Notes: a model not told the origin generated them from the sequence alone. A stretch of 64,000 nt of DNA from Pseudomonas sp. MWU16-30317 (GCF_020515695.1 NZ_JAIWJA010000010.1:62001-126000), one strand, 5' to 3'; counted from the first letter of the stretch, positions 25,230 to 35,149 are shown. A program made the numbers and translations.

Positions 25230-26210
25230 TCATACAGCTTGTTGCAACGTATTCGTTTCCAACTGCTCGTTATCCCGAAGCCACTGGACAACCAGCGGCC
25301 AGACCTCAGCCTGAGCCGGTTTGCTGACCAGCATCTCGACATGGCCGAAGTCTTCGCTGTACCCGCCCTCGCGCCCCAACTCGACAAAGCGCTTGCTGTC
25401 GCCACCGAACTGATCAAAAAGCCGGCGACACTCCTCGACCGGATCCTGCCGATCCCCCGCCGCCGCAACCGCCATGACTGCGATGCTGTTGTCCGCCAGC
25501 CCCGCCCACCAGTCGCTATGCCGATCGCCAAATTTGCCGAACAGGCCGTACCAGCGCATGACTTCCAGCACCAGACCGATGGGCTCGTCCTCCGGCCCGC
25601 GCTTGAAACGCGCGCCCGACAGATGAGGGAACCGCTTGAGCAACAAACGCCCCGCCCACGCCACCGGCGGAACTTTCAAAGGCCAGTAATTGCGCGTGAT
25701 CTGGCTGCCGAACAGGGCCACCGAAGCCACCTGTTCGTCAGTGAGGTAACGCCCTCCCAGTGCCGCGGCCAGGGTCGTACCGCCCAGCGAATGGCCGAGC
25801 CAGTGCGGCTTGCGACCGCTCTGTTCGAGGACAAAGGCATTGATGACCGGCAAATCGTACTGCGCGTAATCGGCCACGCGATTGCGTTTGTAGTCGATAT
25901 TGCGCGGCGACAGACCATGACCGCGCATCTCCGGGATCCACACATCGAAACCCTGGCGTGCCAACCAGGCACCCAGGCCGATGCCCTTGGGCGAATACCA
26001 GAAGCGTCGGTTGGCAAAGCTGCCATGCAGCAGGATGACCGGGATGCCGCGAGCGGCGGGCTGATCCGCGAGCCCCAGACGGGTAACGGCCAGTTCGACA
26101 CTGGCATCCGGACTGTTGGCCGCCTTGATGCGGTAGACATCCTCGCTCAGATCACCACGCCGGTCGGCGCTGAGCAAGGCCACGGGGAAAAGTTGACTGC
26201 TGCTTTGCAT
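25230..26210 (-). CDS. Alpha/beta-hydrolase family protein
   Basis: A 326-residue serine-hydrolase-fold protein. The oxyanion region VILLHGSFANRRFW and the nucleophile elbow GHSLGG (about residues 155-160) are visible, and a C-terminal FGHVEMLVSK probably carries the catalytic histidine. No signal peptide is evident after the chosen ATG (MQSSSQLFP). The substrate is unknown; the family includes lipases, esterases and acyltransferases. It lies between rraA and ppsA on the same strand but is separated from each by palindromic spacers. Confidence 0.85.
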   Translation of the reverse strand: MQSSSQLFPVALLSADRRGDLSEDVYRIKAANSPDASVELAVTRLGLADQPAARGIPVILLHGSFANRRFWYSPKGIGLGAWLARQGFDVWIPEMRGHGLSPRNIDYKRNRVADYAQYDLPVINAFVLEQSGRKPHWLGHSLGGTTLAAALGGRYLTDEQVASVALFGSQITRNYWPLKVPPVAWAGRLLLKRFPHLSGARFKRGPEDEPIGLVLEVMRWYGLFGKFGDRHSDWWAGLADNSIAVMAVAAAGDRQDPVEECRRLFDQFGGDSKRFVELGREGGYSEDFGHVEMLVSKPAQAEVWPLVVQWLRDNEQLETNTLQQAV

Positions 26211-26296
26211 AGAATGGGAATTGACCAGAACGGGAAAAAGTCGCCATTTGACCGGACTGCGGTAGGGATGGATTGATGGGGTGCCTGCAATAGCGC

Positions 26297-26374
26297 TTTC
26301 GCCAGCAAGCTGTGCACCCACAGGGTGAATCCAATCCGGAGTTCACCCTGTGGGCGCGCGGCTTGTCGGCGAAG
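26297..26374. repeat. REPIN-like inverted repeat
   Basis: Arms at 26297-26329 and 26342-26374 match over 33 bases with six mismatches, sharing cacccacaggg..cctgtggg and gccagcaagc-type ends. It lies between ppsA (ending 26421) and the hydrolase start and may serve as the ppsA 3' boundary. Confidence 0.6.
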
Positions 26375-26420
26375 AGGCCGGCACTGCCACCCCACCACAC
26401 GGCCAGGCGCGATCAGGATA

Positions 26421-28796
26421 TCAGACCCCGGCCTCTTTCTCTGCCAGGAAGAACCAGGTTTCCAACACCGAGTCGGGATTGAGCGAGACGCTCTCGATCC
26501 CCTGCTCCATCAGCCATTTGGCCAGGTCCGGATGATCCGAAGGCCCCTGGCCACAGATGCCGATGTACTTGCCAGCCTTGTTGCAGGCGGCGATGGCATT
26601 GGCGAGCAGCTTCTTGACCGCCGGATTTCGCTCGTCGAACAAGTGCGCGATGATCCCCGAATCGCGATCCAGCCCCAAGGTCAACTGGGTCAGGTCGTTA
26701 GAGCCGATCGAGAAGCCATCGAAGAACTCCAGGAACTCTTCGGCCAGGATCGCGTTGGACGGCAATTCGCACATCATGATCACGCGCAGGCCGTTGTCGC
26801 CGCGCGCCAGGCCGTTCTCGGCGAGTAGATCGACCACCTGCGACGCCTCGCCCAGAGTGCGCACGAACGGCACCATGATCTCGACATTGGTCAGGCCCAT
26901 CTCGTTGCGCACGCGCTTGAGAGCACGGCATTCGAGCTCGAAGCAGTCACGGAACGACTCGCTGATATACCGCGAGGCACCCCGGAAGCCCAGCATCGGG
27001 TTCTCTTCTTCCGGCTCGTACAGCTTGCCGCCGATCAGGTTGGCGTATTCGTTGGACTTGAAGTCCGACAGCCGCACGATGACCTTCTTCGGATAGAACG
27101 CTGCCGCCAGGGTGCTAATGCCTTCGACCAGTTTCTCGACGTAGAAGCCCACCGGGTCGTTGTAGCCGGCGATACGCTTGTCGACGCTGTCCTTGATCTC
27201 AGGCGGCAAGCCGGCGTAGTTGAGCAGCGCCTTGGGATGCACGCCGATCATGCGGTTGATGATGAACTCCAGGCGCGCCAGGCCGACACCGGCATTGGGC
27301 AACTGAGCGAAGTCGAAGGCGCGGTCGGGGTTGCCGACGTTCATCATGATCTTGAACGGTAGCTCGGGCATGGCGTCCACGGAGTTCTGCTTGATGTCGA
27401 AACCCAGCTCGCCTTCGAAGATATAACCGGTGTCGCCTTCGGCACAGGACACCGTCACGCCCTGCCCGTCCACCAGCAACTGAGTAGCGTTGCCGCAGCC
27501 GACCACCGCCGGGATGCCCAGCTCGCGGGCGATGATCGCGGCATGGCAGGTACGCCCGCCGCGGTTGGTGACGATGGCGCTGGCGCGCTTCATGACCGGC
27601 TCCCAGTCCGGGTCGGTCATGTCCGACACCAGTACGTCGCCGGGCTGGACCTTGTCCATCTCGGATACGTCGTGAATGATCCGCACCTTGCCGGCGCCGA
27701 TGCGCTGACCGATGGCCCGGCCTTCGACCAGCACCTTGCCTTTTTCCTTGAGCAGGTAGCGTTCCATGACATTGCCGCTCGAGCGGCTCTTCACGGTTTC
27801 AGGGCGGGCCTGCACTATATAGAGCTGTTGGTCGTCACCGTCCTGGGCCCATTCGATGTCCATCGGGCAACCGTAGTGCTCTTCGATGATCATCGCCTGC
27901 TTGGCCAGCTCGCTGACCTGAGCGTCACTCAGGCAGAAACGCGCGCGCTCGACCTTGTCGACGTCGACGGTCTTGACCGAGCGACCGGCCTTGGCCTCGT
28001 CGCCGTAGATCATCTTGATGGCCTTGCTGCCCAGGTTGCGGCGCAGGATCGCCGGGCGACCGCCCTTGAGGGTGTGCTTGTGCACATAGAATTCGTCAGG
28101 GTTGACGGCGCCCTGCACCACGGTCTCGCCCAACCCGTAGGCGCCGGTGATGAACACCACGTCACGGAAGCCCGACTCGGTATCAAGGGTGAACATCACC
28201 CCGGCGGTACCGGTTTCGGAGCGCACCATGCGCTGCACGCCAGCCGACAACGCCACCAGCTTGTGGTCGAAACCCTGATGCACGCGGTAGGAAATCGCTC
28301 GGTCGTTGAACAAGGACGCGAACACCTCCTTGGCCGCGCGGATGACGTTTTCGACGCCGCGGATGTTCAGAAAGGTCTCTTGCTGGCCAGCGAAGGAAGC
28401 ATCCGGCAAGTCTTCGGCGGTGGCCGAGGAGCGCACTGCCACGGCGATGTCCGGATTGCCTTTGGACAGCTCGGCGAACGCGGTACGAATCGCCTCGTTG
28501 AGGGGTTCGGGGAATTCGGCATCCATGATCCATGTGCGGATCTGCGCGCCGGTCTTGGCGAGGGCATTGACGTCATCGACATCCAGCGCGTCGAGCGCGG
28601 CGTGGATCTGGGCGTTGAGGCCGCTCTGTTCGAGGAAATCACGATAGGCTTCAGCCGTCGTCGCAAAGCCGCCAGGCACCGACACCCCGGCACCTGCCAG
28701 ATTGCTGATCATCTCGCCCAGGGATGCGTTCTTGCCCCCCACGCGCTCAACGTCGTGTTTGCCGAGCTTGTCGAGGGAAACTACGTACTCTACCAA
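26421..28796 (-). CDS. ppsA: Phosphoenolpyruvate synthase
   Basis: PpsA makes PEP, AMP and phosphate from pyruvate and ATP for gluconeogenesis. The 791-residue protein has the N-terminal ATP-grasp domain (GGKNASLGEMISNL), the phospho-histidine domain with GGRTCHAAIIARELGIP near residue 420, and the C-terminal PEP/pyruvate barrel with RGASRYISESFRDCFELEC and CGQGPSDHPD. A TTG start is read, with GGAGAG seven bases upstream and the family N-terminus MVEYVVSLDKLGKHDV. The regulator ppsR is divergent next door. Length and motifs are complete. Confidence 0.96.
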   Translation of the reverse strand: MVEYVVSLDKLGKHDVERVGGKNASLGEMISNLAGAGVSVPGGFATTAEAYRDFLEQSGLNAQIHAALDALDVDDVNALAKTGAQIRTWIMDAEFPEPLNEAIRTAFAELSKGNPDIAVAVRSSATAEDLPDASFAGQQETFLNIRGVENVIRAAKEVFASLFNDRAISYRVHQGFDHKLVALSAGVQRMVRSETGTAGVMFTLDTESGFRDVVFITGAYGLGETVVQGAVNPDEFYVHKHTLKGGRPAILRRNLGSKAIKMIYGDEAKAGRSVKTVDVDKVERARFCLSDAQVSELAKQAMIIEEHYGCPMDIEWAQDGDDQQLYIVQARPETVKSRSSGNVMERYLLKEKGKVLVEGRAIGQRIGAGKVRIIHDVSEMDKVQPGDVLVSDMTDPDWEPVMKRASAIVTNRGGRTCHAAIIARELGIPAVVGCGNATQLLVDGQGVTVSCAEGDTGYIFEGELGFDIKQNSVDAMPELPFKIMMNVGNPDRAFDFAQLPNAGVGLARLEFIINRMIGVHPKALLNYAGLPPEIKDSVDKRIAGYNDPVGFYVEKLVEGISTLAAAFYPKKVIVRLSDFKSNEYANLIGGKLYEPEEENPMLGFRGASRYISESFRDCFELECRALKRVRNEMGLTNVEIMVPFVRTLGEASQVVDLLAENGLARGDNGLRVIMMCELPSNAILAEEFLEFFDGFSIGSNDLTQLTLGLDRDSGIIAHLFDERNPAVKKLLANAIAACNKAGKYIGICGQGPSDHPDLAKWLMEQGIESVSLNPDSVLETWFFLAEKEAGV

Positions 28797-28986
28797 GGTG
28801 ATCTCTCCACTGACTGTAAGTATTGTGTGTGCAGGAAAAACCTGGAGCCGCGCGACGCGATGCAGCAGCGCGTTCCGAGCATTGTGACCGGGGCCGCGAA
28901 ACGCTGACGGTAGCCATCATTCAAGACCGTGGAAACGCGCCTATCATATACACAACTCTCCTTTCACTTAAGGCCCAGTACGCATA

Positions 28987-29805
28987 ATGAAACGATCGGC
29001 ATTCTTTATCTCTGATGGCACCGGCATCACCGCTGAAACACTGGGCCAAAGTCTCTTAGCGCAATTCGAAAACATAACCATCAACAAGTTCACCAGGCCC
29101 TACGTGGACAGTGTCGAAAAAGCCCGCGCCACGGTCCAGCAGATCAATGCCGCCGCCGAGCGTGACGGCATGCGCCCAATCATCTTCGACACCATCGTCA
29201 ACCAGGACATCCGCGAGGTGCTGGCAACCTCCAACGGCTTCATGATCGACATTTTCTCGACCTTCCTCGCACCGCTGGAGATGGAGCTCAACGCGCATTC
29301 GTCGTACTCGGTGGGCAAATCCCACTCGATCAGCCACAACGCCAACTACATGGAGCGCATCGAAGCGGTGAACTTCGCCCTCGACAACGACGACGGCGCC
29401 CGCACCCACTACTACGACAAGGCAGACCTGATTCTGGTCGGAGTTTCGCGTTGCGGCAAGACGCCCACCTGCCTTTATATGGCGATGCAGTTCGGCATCC
29501 GCGCGGCCAATTACCCGCTGACCGAAGACGACATGGAGCGTCTGCAACTTTCGCCGGCGCTCAAGGCCCACCAGCACAAGTTGTTCGGCCTGACCATCGA
29601 CCCTGACCGACTGACGGCGATCCGTCATGAACGCAAGCCCAACAGCCGCTATTCGAGTTACGCGCAGTGCGAGTTCGAGGTGCGCGAGGTCGAAAGTCTG
29701 TTCCGTCGGGAAAACATTCCACATATCAACTCGACGCATTTTTCGGTGGAAGAGATCTCGGCCAAGATCCTTGTCGAGAAAGGCGTGGAGCGGCGGTTCA
29801 AATAG
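28987..29805 (+). CDS. ppsR: PEP synthase regulatory protein (bifunctional kinase/pyrophosphorylase)
   Basis: PpsR (DUF299) inactivates PEP synthase by ADP-dependent phosphorylation of a threonine beside the catalytic histidine and reactivates it by phosphate-dependent removal. The 272-residue product shows the family N-terminus FFISDGTGITAETLGQSLL and the nucleotide-binding loop GVSRCGKTPTCLYMA near residue 155. It is divergent from ppsA across a 190-bp shared promoter region, the usual arrangement in Pseudomonas. Confidence 0.95.
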   Translation: MKRSAFFISDGTGITAETLGQSLLAQFENITINKFTRPYVDSVEKARATVQQINAAAERDGMRPIIFDTIVNQDIREVLATSNGFMIDIFSTFLAPLEMELNAHSSYSVGKSHSISHNANYMERIEAVNFALDNDDGARTHYYDKADLILVGVSRCGKTPTCLYMAMQFGIRAANYPLTEDDMERLQLSPALKAHQHKLFGLTIDPDRLTAIRHERKPNSRYSSYAQCEFEVREVESLFRRENIPHINSTHFSVEEISAKILVEKGVERRFK

Positions 29806-29937
29806 CAAACAGAGAGGTTGTCCACGCGCCCCTCGTCGCCGCCGGAGCAGCCCAGGCAATGACCCGTTCATGTGGAAAAAGCCGACCCGCCCCAAAACCT
29901 TTACAATAGGGCGCTTTCGCCTGCCAGACGATCCCGC

Positions 29938-31302
29938 ATGCCCCTCTGCCACCTTCACTCTTTGACCTATCATGCCGATGCCACCCTGTGGTTCGAGGCA
30001 ATCCGTCACGCGCCCGGCGCCGTGCTCCTCGACAGCGCCCGGCCAGGGGCCGAGCGTGGGCGCTTCGACCTGCTGAGCGCCTGGCCATTGCAACAATTGC
30101 AACCCGCCGCTGAAGAAGCCGGGGCAGCGTTCATCCAGCGGCTGCGCGCCAGCCTCGCCGCTCTGGGCACGGCCCGGCTGCCAGAGGGCCTGGACCTGCC
30201 GTTCGCTGGAGGCCTGATCGGCTACCTCAGCTACGACTTTGGACGTCGGCTGGAAAACATCGCCGGCAACAGCGTCGATGACTTGCAATTGCCAGACGCA
30301 CAGTTAGGTGTCTATGGCTGGGCGCTGATCAGCGATCATCGGCTGCGCACCTCGCAGCTGGTGTTTCATCCGGCGCTGGCGGAGCAGGAGCGTACCCGCC
30401 TGACCGAATTATTTGCCGCGCACGCAGATCTCGTGGGCAAAGCCCGCCCCCACATGAGCTACCCCTTCAAGCTGGGCCACGCCATGACTGGCGACTGGAC
30501 GCCCGATCAATATCGAAGCGCCTTCGAACGCATCCAGGCCTACATCCAGGCTGGCGATTGCTACCAGATCAACCTCACTCAGCGCTTTCGCGCTCCTTGC
30601 CAGGGGGATGCCTGGAGCGCCTATCGCGCTCTGCGGGCGGCCTGCCCGACGCCGTTTTCGGCGTTCATGCCGCTGGCCGACGGCAGCACCCTGCTGAGCC
30701 TCTCCCCGGAGCGCTTCATTCAAGCGCGCGACGGCCAGGTCGAGGCCCGCCCGATCAAGGGCACGCGCCCTCGTGGTACGACACCCGCACAAGATGCGGC
30801 CAATGGTGCCGAACTGCTGGCCAGCGCCAAGGACCGTGCCGAGAACCTGATGATCGTCGACCTGCTGCGCAACGACCTGGGCCGCACCTGCCGGATCGGC
30901 TCGGTCAAGGTGCCGGAACTGTTCGCACTGGAGAGCTACCCCAACGTGCACCACATGGTCAGCAGCGTCACTGGCATGCTGGCCGCCGGTAACGACGCGC
31001 TGGACCTGATCGCCGGCAGTTTCCCGGGCGGCTCCATTACCGGTGCGCCGAAAATCCGCGCCATGCAGATCATCGACGAGGTGGAGCCGCACCATCGCGG
31101 CTTCTATTGCGGCTCGATGCTGTACATGGACGTGCGTGGCGAAATGGACAGCTCTATCGCCATCCGCAGCCTGTTGGTCAAAGATGGCCAGGTCAGTTGC
31201 TGGGGCGGCGGCGCGGTAGTGGCCGACTCGAACTGGGAGGATGAATACACCGAATCACTGACCAAGGTGCAGGTGTTGCTCGATACGCTGCAACAGCTCT
31301 GA
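29938..31302 (+). CDS. pabB: Aminodeoxychorismate synthase component I
   Basis: PabB adds ammonia to chorismate to make 4-amino-4-deoxychorismate for folate. The 454-residue protein has the chorismate-binding core: PIKGTRPRGTTPAQDAAN with the PabB-type lysine, AENLMIVDLLRNDLGR, FPGGSITGAPKIRAM and GGGAVVADSNWEDEYTE. The first ATG with the typical start MPLCHLHSLTYHAD was chosen. The glutaminase subunit pabA is not adjacent. The N-terminal half is variable but complete. Confidence 0.93.
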   Translation: MPLCHLHSLTYHADATLWFEAIRHAPGAVLLDSARPGAERGRFDLLSAWPLQQLQPAAEEAGAAFIQRLRASLAALGTARLPEGLDLPFAGGLIGYLSYDFGRRLENIAGNSVDDLQLPDAQLGVYGWALISDHRLRTSQLVFHPALAEQERTRLTELFAAHADLVGKARPHMSYPFKLGHAMTGDWTPDQYRSAFERIQAYIQAGDCYQINLTQRFRAPCQGDAWSAYRALRAACPTPFSAFMPLADGSTLLSLSPERFIQARDGQVEARPIKGTRPRGTTPAQDAANGAELLASAKDRAENLMIVDLLRNDLGRTCRIGSVKVPELFALESYPNVHHMVSSVTGMLAAGNDALDLIAGSFPGGSITGAPKIRAMQIIDEVEPHHRGFYCGSMLYMDVRGEMDSSIAIRSLLVKDGQVSCWGGGAVVADSNWEDEYTESLTKVQVLLDTLQQL

Positions 31303-31370
31303 GCCGCAAGATTTTGTTACCATTGCACCATTCGAGCGCCCAAGCGCCACTGACTACCGGAAGCCGCCTG

Positions 31371-32105
31371 ATGAGCCAACCCTTCGATGTCGCCGAACTC
31401 GCCGCGACCTACGCCAACAAGTCCCCACAGGACATCCTAAAGCTTGCCTTCAGCCAGTTCGGTGACGATGTCTGGATTTCCTTCAGTGGCGCCGAAGATG
31501 TGGTGCTGGTGGACATGGCCTGGAAACTCAACAAGAACGTCAAAGTCTTCAGCCTCGACACTGGCCGCCTGCACCCGGAAACCTATCGTTTCATCGACCA
31601 GGTCCGCGAGCACTACAAGATCGCCATCGAGCTGGTGTCCCCGGATCACAGCAAGCTGGAGCCGTTCGTCAAGGAAAAGGGCCTGTTCAGTTTCTACAAG
31701 GACGGCCATGGCGAGTGCTGCGGCGTGCGCAAGATCGAGCCACTGCGACGTAAACTGTCAGGCGTGACGGCCTGGGCCACCGGGCAGCGCCGCGATCAGA
31801 GCCCCGGCACCCGCAGCCAGGTGGCAGCCCTGGAAATCGACGCAGCGTTCTCGACGCCAGATCGCCCGCTGTACAAGTTCAATCCACTGGCGCAGATGAG
31901 CAGTGAGGAAGTCTGGGGTTATATCCGAATGCTCGAACTGCCCTACAACAGCCTGCACGAGCGCGGCTTCATCAGCATCGGCTGCGAACCCTGCACCCGC
32001 CCGGTATTGCCGAACCAGCACGAGCGCGAAGGCCGCTGGTGGTGGGAAGAAGCCACCCAGAAGGAATGCGGGCTGCATGCCGGCAATTTGATCAGCAAGG
32101 CTTGA
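31371..32105 (+). CDS. cysH: Adenosine 5'-phosphosulfate (APS/PAPS) reductase
   Basis: CysH reduces activated sulfate to sulfite in cysteine synthesis. The 244-residue protein has the ATP-pyrophosphatase fold (ISFSGAEDVVLVDMAW), a CCGVRKIEPL motif near residue 125, a second pair in GCEPCTRPVLPNQHEREGRW, and the C-terminal catalytic cysteine in KECGLH. The extra CC/CxxC pairs ligate a 4Fe-4S cluster, which indicates an APS-type enzyme, as known for Pseudomonas. It converges on its regulator gene cysB. Confidence 0.95.
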   Translation: MSQPFDVAELAATYANKSPQDILKLAFSQFGDDVWISFSGAEDVVLVDMAWKLNKNVKVFSLDTGRLHPETYRFIDQVREHYKIAIELVSPDHSKLEPFVKEKGLFSFYKDGHGECCGVRKIEPLRRKLSGVTAWATGQRRDQSPGTRSQVAALEIDAAFSTPDRPLYKFNPLAQMSSEEVWGYIRMLELPYNSLHERGFISIGCEPCTRPVLPNQHEREGRWWWEEATQKECGLHAGNLISKA

Positions 32106-32118
32106 GGCGCCACCGGAC

Positions 32119-32142
32119 TTCCGCGCAGGCCCGCTCCCACAG
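32119..32142. repeat. Partial REP sequence between cysH and cysB
   Basis: The complement, ctgtgggagcgggcctgcgc, matches the widespread Pseudomonas REP core (TGTGGGAGCGGGC). Only one half is present, so no hairpin partner is seen. Confidence 0.5.
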
Positions 32143-32154
32143 AGAGCAGAGCGA

Positions 32155-33129
32155 TCAGTGCTTGGGCAACTCGACCCCGGCAAACAGCTCTTCGAGCTCT
32201 TGCTTGTTGTGGCACTGGATAGCCTTGGCCATCACATCGCGGGTCAGGTGCGGCGCGAACTTCTCGATGAAGTCGCACATGAATCCGCGCAGGAAGGTCC
32301 CGCGACGGAAGCCGATCTTGGTCACACTCGCCTCGAACAGATGGTCGGCATCCAGCACCACCAGGTCGCTGTCCAGCTTCTCATCGACCGCCATGCGCGC
32401 AACGATACCGACCCCCAGACCCAGGCGCACGTAAGTCTTGATGACGTCGGCGTCGGCTGCGGTGAACACCACCTTCGGGGTCAGGCCGCGATGGCTGAAA
32501 GCCTCGTCGAGCTTGGAGCGACCGGTAAAACCGAACACGTACGTGACGATAGGATGCTCGGCGAGCACTTCGAGCGTCAGCTTGCCGACCTTGGTCAGTG
32601 GATGGCCCTGAGGCACCACGACGCAGCGGTTCCAGCGGTAGCACGGCATCATGATCAGGTCGCCGAACAGCTCCAGCGCCTCGGTGGCGATGGCGAAATC
32701 GACGGTGCCGTCTGCGGCCATTTCAGCAATCTGCATGGGCGAACCCTGGTGCATGTGCAAGGCAACATCGGGGTATTGCTTGATGAAATTGCTGATCACC
32801 GGTGGCAGGGCATAACGCGCCTGAGTATGGGTGGTGGCGATCGACAGAGTGCCTTTCTTCTCGTTGGAGAACTCCTGGGCGATCTGCTTGATGCTCTCGA
32901 CCTTGCGCAGAATCTCGCCGGCCGTATTGATGATCCGCTCGCCCGCAGGCGTCACGCGAGTCAGATGCTTGCCGCTGCGGGCGAACACCTCGACTCCCAA
33001 CTCGTCCTCCAACAGGCGGATCTGCTTGCTGATCCCCGGCTGCGAGGTGTACAGGCTTTGCGCTGTGGCGGAGACGTTGAGGTCGTGATGCGCCACCTCC
33101 CAGATGTAGCGCAGTTGCTGAAGCTTCAT
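32155..33129 (-). CDS. cysB: LysR-type transcriptional activator CysB
   Basis: CysB activates sulfur-assimilation genes, including cysH, in response to N-acetylserine. The 324-residue protein has the N-terminal winged helix (MKLQQLRYIWEVAHHDLNVS, then AQSLYTSQPGISKQIRLLE) and the periplasmic-binding-protein-like effector domain with TTHTQARYALPPVISNF. The N-terminus and length match CysB. The ATG at MKLQQL is standard. It is a single gene, convergent with cysH. Confidence 0.95.
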   Translation of the reverse strand: MKLQQLRYIWEVAHHDLNVSATAQSLYTSQPGISKQIRLLEDELGVEVFARSGKHLTRVTPAGERIINTAGEILRKVESIKQIAQEFSNEKKGTLSIATTHTQARYALPPVISNFIKQYPDVALHMHQGSPMQIAEMAADGTVDFAIATEALELFGDLIMMPCYRWNRCVVVPQGHPLTKVGKLTLEVLAEHPIVTYVFGFTGRSKLDEAFSHRGLTPKVVFTAADADVIKTYVRLGLGVGIVARMAVDEKLDSDLVVLDADHLFEASVTKIGFRRGTFLRGFMCDFIEKFAPHLTRDVMAKAIQCHNKQELEELFAGVELPKH

Positions 33130-33270
33130 AAAGTTCCCTCAAAGCAGATAGACGTCACCTGCAGCAGCGACGGGTTATAACTATATCAATGGTAAAACCC
33201 GGAAACATAGAACTTTTTATTAATTGTAATGAAAATTTTCCACAGGCCACCCCTGCTGGCCTTTTAGAGG

Positions 33271-33780
33271 CTATTCGCCCTGCCCCGGCGCTCGCCCATT
33301 CAGGGTCTGCCCCAAGGGCACCAGATAGACCGGCACCGTACTGAGCTGCAGGACTCGCGTGGCCGTGCGCCCCAAGGGAGTGTCCGCGCTGCAGCCTTCG
33401 CCATGGCTGCCGATGATCAACAGGTCGACGTCAAGACGTTCTACCTGATCGAGGATGACTTGCGCCGGATCCCCCTGGCGCACCCGTACGGCGCTGATCA
33501 GCGCCAGGTCCTGAGGTTCTTCGAGCTCGTCGACGAAGCTGTCGAGGACCTTTTGCTCGATGGTCGCCAGAACCGTACTCACCCCTTCATGGTGCAAATC
33601 ATCGAGGGTGGAAGGATCGAGATAACTCTGCAACACCGACTCGGCGAACGGACTCATCGGCTCGACGGCGTGAATGACGTACAGATCGGCCTTGAACGCG
33701 CGGGCGAGGGACAGCGCGTGCTGCAGAACGAAAGGCGCGTACGGACCAAGATCAGAGGCATACAACATGGACCGGATCAT
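33271..33780 (-). CDS. Universal stress protein (UspA family)
   Basis: A 169-residue single-domain Usp protein. The start MIRSMLYASDLGPYAP gives the first strand and the ATP-binding loop motif GSHGEG followed by the G(S/T)-type end TPLGRTATRVL, as in ATP-binding Usps. It is longer than E. coli UspA because of an insert around residues 55-80. Its role is inferred only from the family: survival in stress or low oxygen. It is a lone gene. Confidence 0.85.
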   Translation of the reverse strand: MIRSMLYASDLGPYAPFVLQHALSLARAFKADLYVIHAVEPMSPFAESVLQSYLDPSTLDDLHHEGVSTVLATIEQKVLDSFVDELEEPQDLALISAVRVRQGDPAQVILDQVERLDVDLLIIGSHGEGCSADTPLGRTATRVLQLSTVPVYLVPLGQTLNGRAPGQGE

Positions 33781-34003
33781 TCAACCCCCTTGTCACTGCT
33801 GCGAACGACAGCGCTCGCTAGAGCTTAGCAGTGCCGCCGCAAGGCGCTCGCCGCCATCGCACAGCGCACAAAGCCAAGACTGGGCATTGTCGAGGCAGGG
33901 GGTATCGCGCTAAGGTTCCGCTCCCCGCTGCGCCGAATAATAGTGTGCACCGCCGTGCGGGGCATCGCTGGCGGACACCACTTGTGACCTGATGAGTAAC
34001 ACC

Positions 34004-35086
34004 ATGGCCGATTTACCGATCAATGACCTGAACGTGGAGTCCAACGAGACCCTGATCACCCCCGATCAGCTCAAGAAGGACATCCCGCTCAGCGACGCCG
34101 CCTTGCACACGGTGACCCAAGGCCGCGCAGTGGTCCGCAACATTCTTGACGGCACCGACCACCGCCTGTTCGTCGTCATCGGGCCCTGCTCGATCCACGA
34201 CATCAAGGCCGCTCACGAGTATGCCCAGCGCCTCAAGGCCCTGGCGGCGGAAGTCAGCGACACCCTGTACCTGGTGATGCGCGTGTACTTCGAGAAACCC
34301 CGCACCACCGTCGGCTGGAAAGGCCTGATCAACGATCCGTATCTGGATGACTCGTTCAAGATCCAGGACGGCCTGCACATTGGTCGGCAATTGCTGCTGG
34401 ACCTGGCAGAAATGGGCCTGCCCACCGCCACCGAGGCGCTCGACCCGATTTCGCCGCAATATCTGCAGGACCTGATCAGCTGGTCGGCGATCGGCGCACG
34501 CACCACCGAATCCCAGACCCACCGGGAAATGGCTTCTGGTCTGTCTTCGGCCGTGGGCTTCAAGAACGGCACCGATGGTGGCCTGACGGTAGCGATCAAC
34601 GCCTTGCAGTCAGTCTCCAGCCCGCACCGCTTCCTGGGCATCAATCCGCAAGGCGGCGTGTCCATTGTCACCACCAAGGGCAACCGCTATGGGCACGTGG
34701 TACTGCGCGGCGGCAACGGCAAGCCGAACTACGATTCGGTCAGTGTCGCGTTGTGCGAACAGGCGCTTGAAAAAGGCGGTATCCGGCCGAACATCATGGT
34801 CGACTGTAGCCACGCCAACTCCAACAAGGACCCTGCCCTGCAGCCTTTGGTGATGGAAAACGTCGCCAACCAGATCGTCGAGGGCAACAACTCGATCATC
34901 GGCCTGATGGTGGAAAGTCATTTGAACTGGGGCGCGCAAGCCATTCCCAAGGACCTGGCCGACCTGCAGTACGGCGTCTCGATCACCGATGCCTGCATCG
35001 ACTGGCAAAGCACCGAGACCACGCTGCGCAGCATGCACGCCAAGCTCAAGGACGTGCTGCCGCGACGCAAGCGTCTTCAAGACTAG
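34004..35086 (+). CDS. aroF: 3-Deoxy-7-phosphoheptulonate (DAHP) synthase, class I
   Basis: The first step of the shikimate pathway: PEP plus erythrose-4-phosphate. The 360-residue product shows FVVIGPCSIHDIKAA, MRVYFEKPRTTVGWKG, GARTTESQTHREMASGLS, and IMVDCSHANSNKD, matching the AroFGH family and its metal site. The ATG starting MADLPINDLN was chosen over one four codons upstream because it aligns with Pseudomonas homologues; neither has a strong ribosome-binding site. Which amino acid inhibits it cannot be told from the sequence. A strong terminator follows. Confidence 0.92.
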   Translation: MADLPINDLNVESNETLITPDQLKKDIPLSDAALHTVTQGRAVVRNILDGTDHRLFVVIGPCSIHDIKAAHEYAQRLKALAAEVSDTLYLVMRVYFEKPRTTVGWKGLINDPYLDDSFKIQDGLHIGRQLLLDLAEMGLPTATEALDPISPQYLQDLISWSAIGARTTESQTHREMASGLSSAVGFKNGTDGGLTVAINALQSVSSPHRFLGINPQGGVSIVTTKGNRYGHVVLRGGNGKPNYDSVSVALCEQALEKGGIRPNIMVDCSHANSNKDPALQPLVMENVANQIVEGNNSIIGLMVESHLNWGAQAIPKDLADLQYGVSITDACIDWQSTETTLRSMHAKLKDVLPRRKRLQD

Positions 35087-35096
35087 GACAGACACG

Positions 35097-35124
35097 AAAA
35101 CGCCGGGCTCAGCCCGGCGTTTTT
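35097..35124 (+). terminator. Rho-independent terminator of aroF
   Basis: aaaacgccgggc and gcccggcgtttt form a perfect stem with loop tca, and the T-run gives strong termination 11 nt after the aroF stop. The symmetry also suits termination of the facing GNAT gene. Confidence 0.9.
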
Positions 35125-35149
35125 ATGGCGGCGCGACTCGCACTGGCGC

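Noticed and set aside
27543..28907. 454-codon plus-strand open frame opposite ppsA
   Set aside because: A GC-rich antisense shadow of a well-defined enzyme; no family motif or ribosome-binding site.
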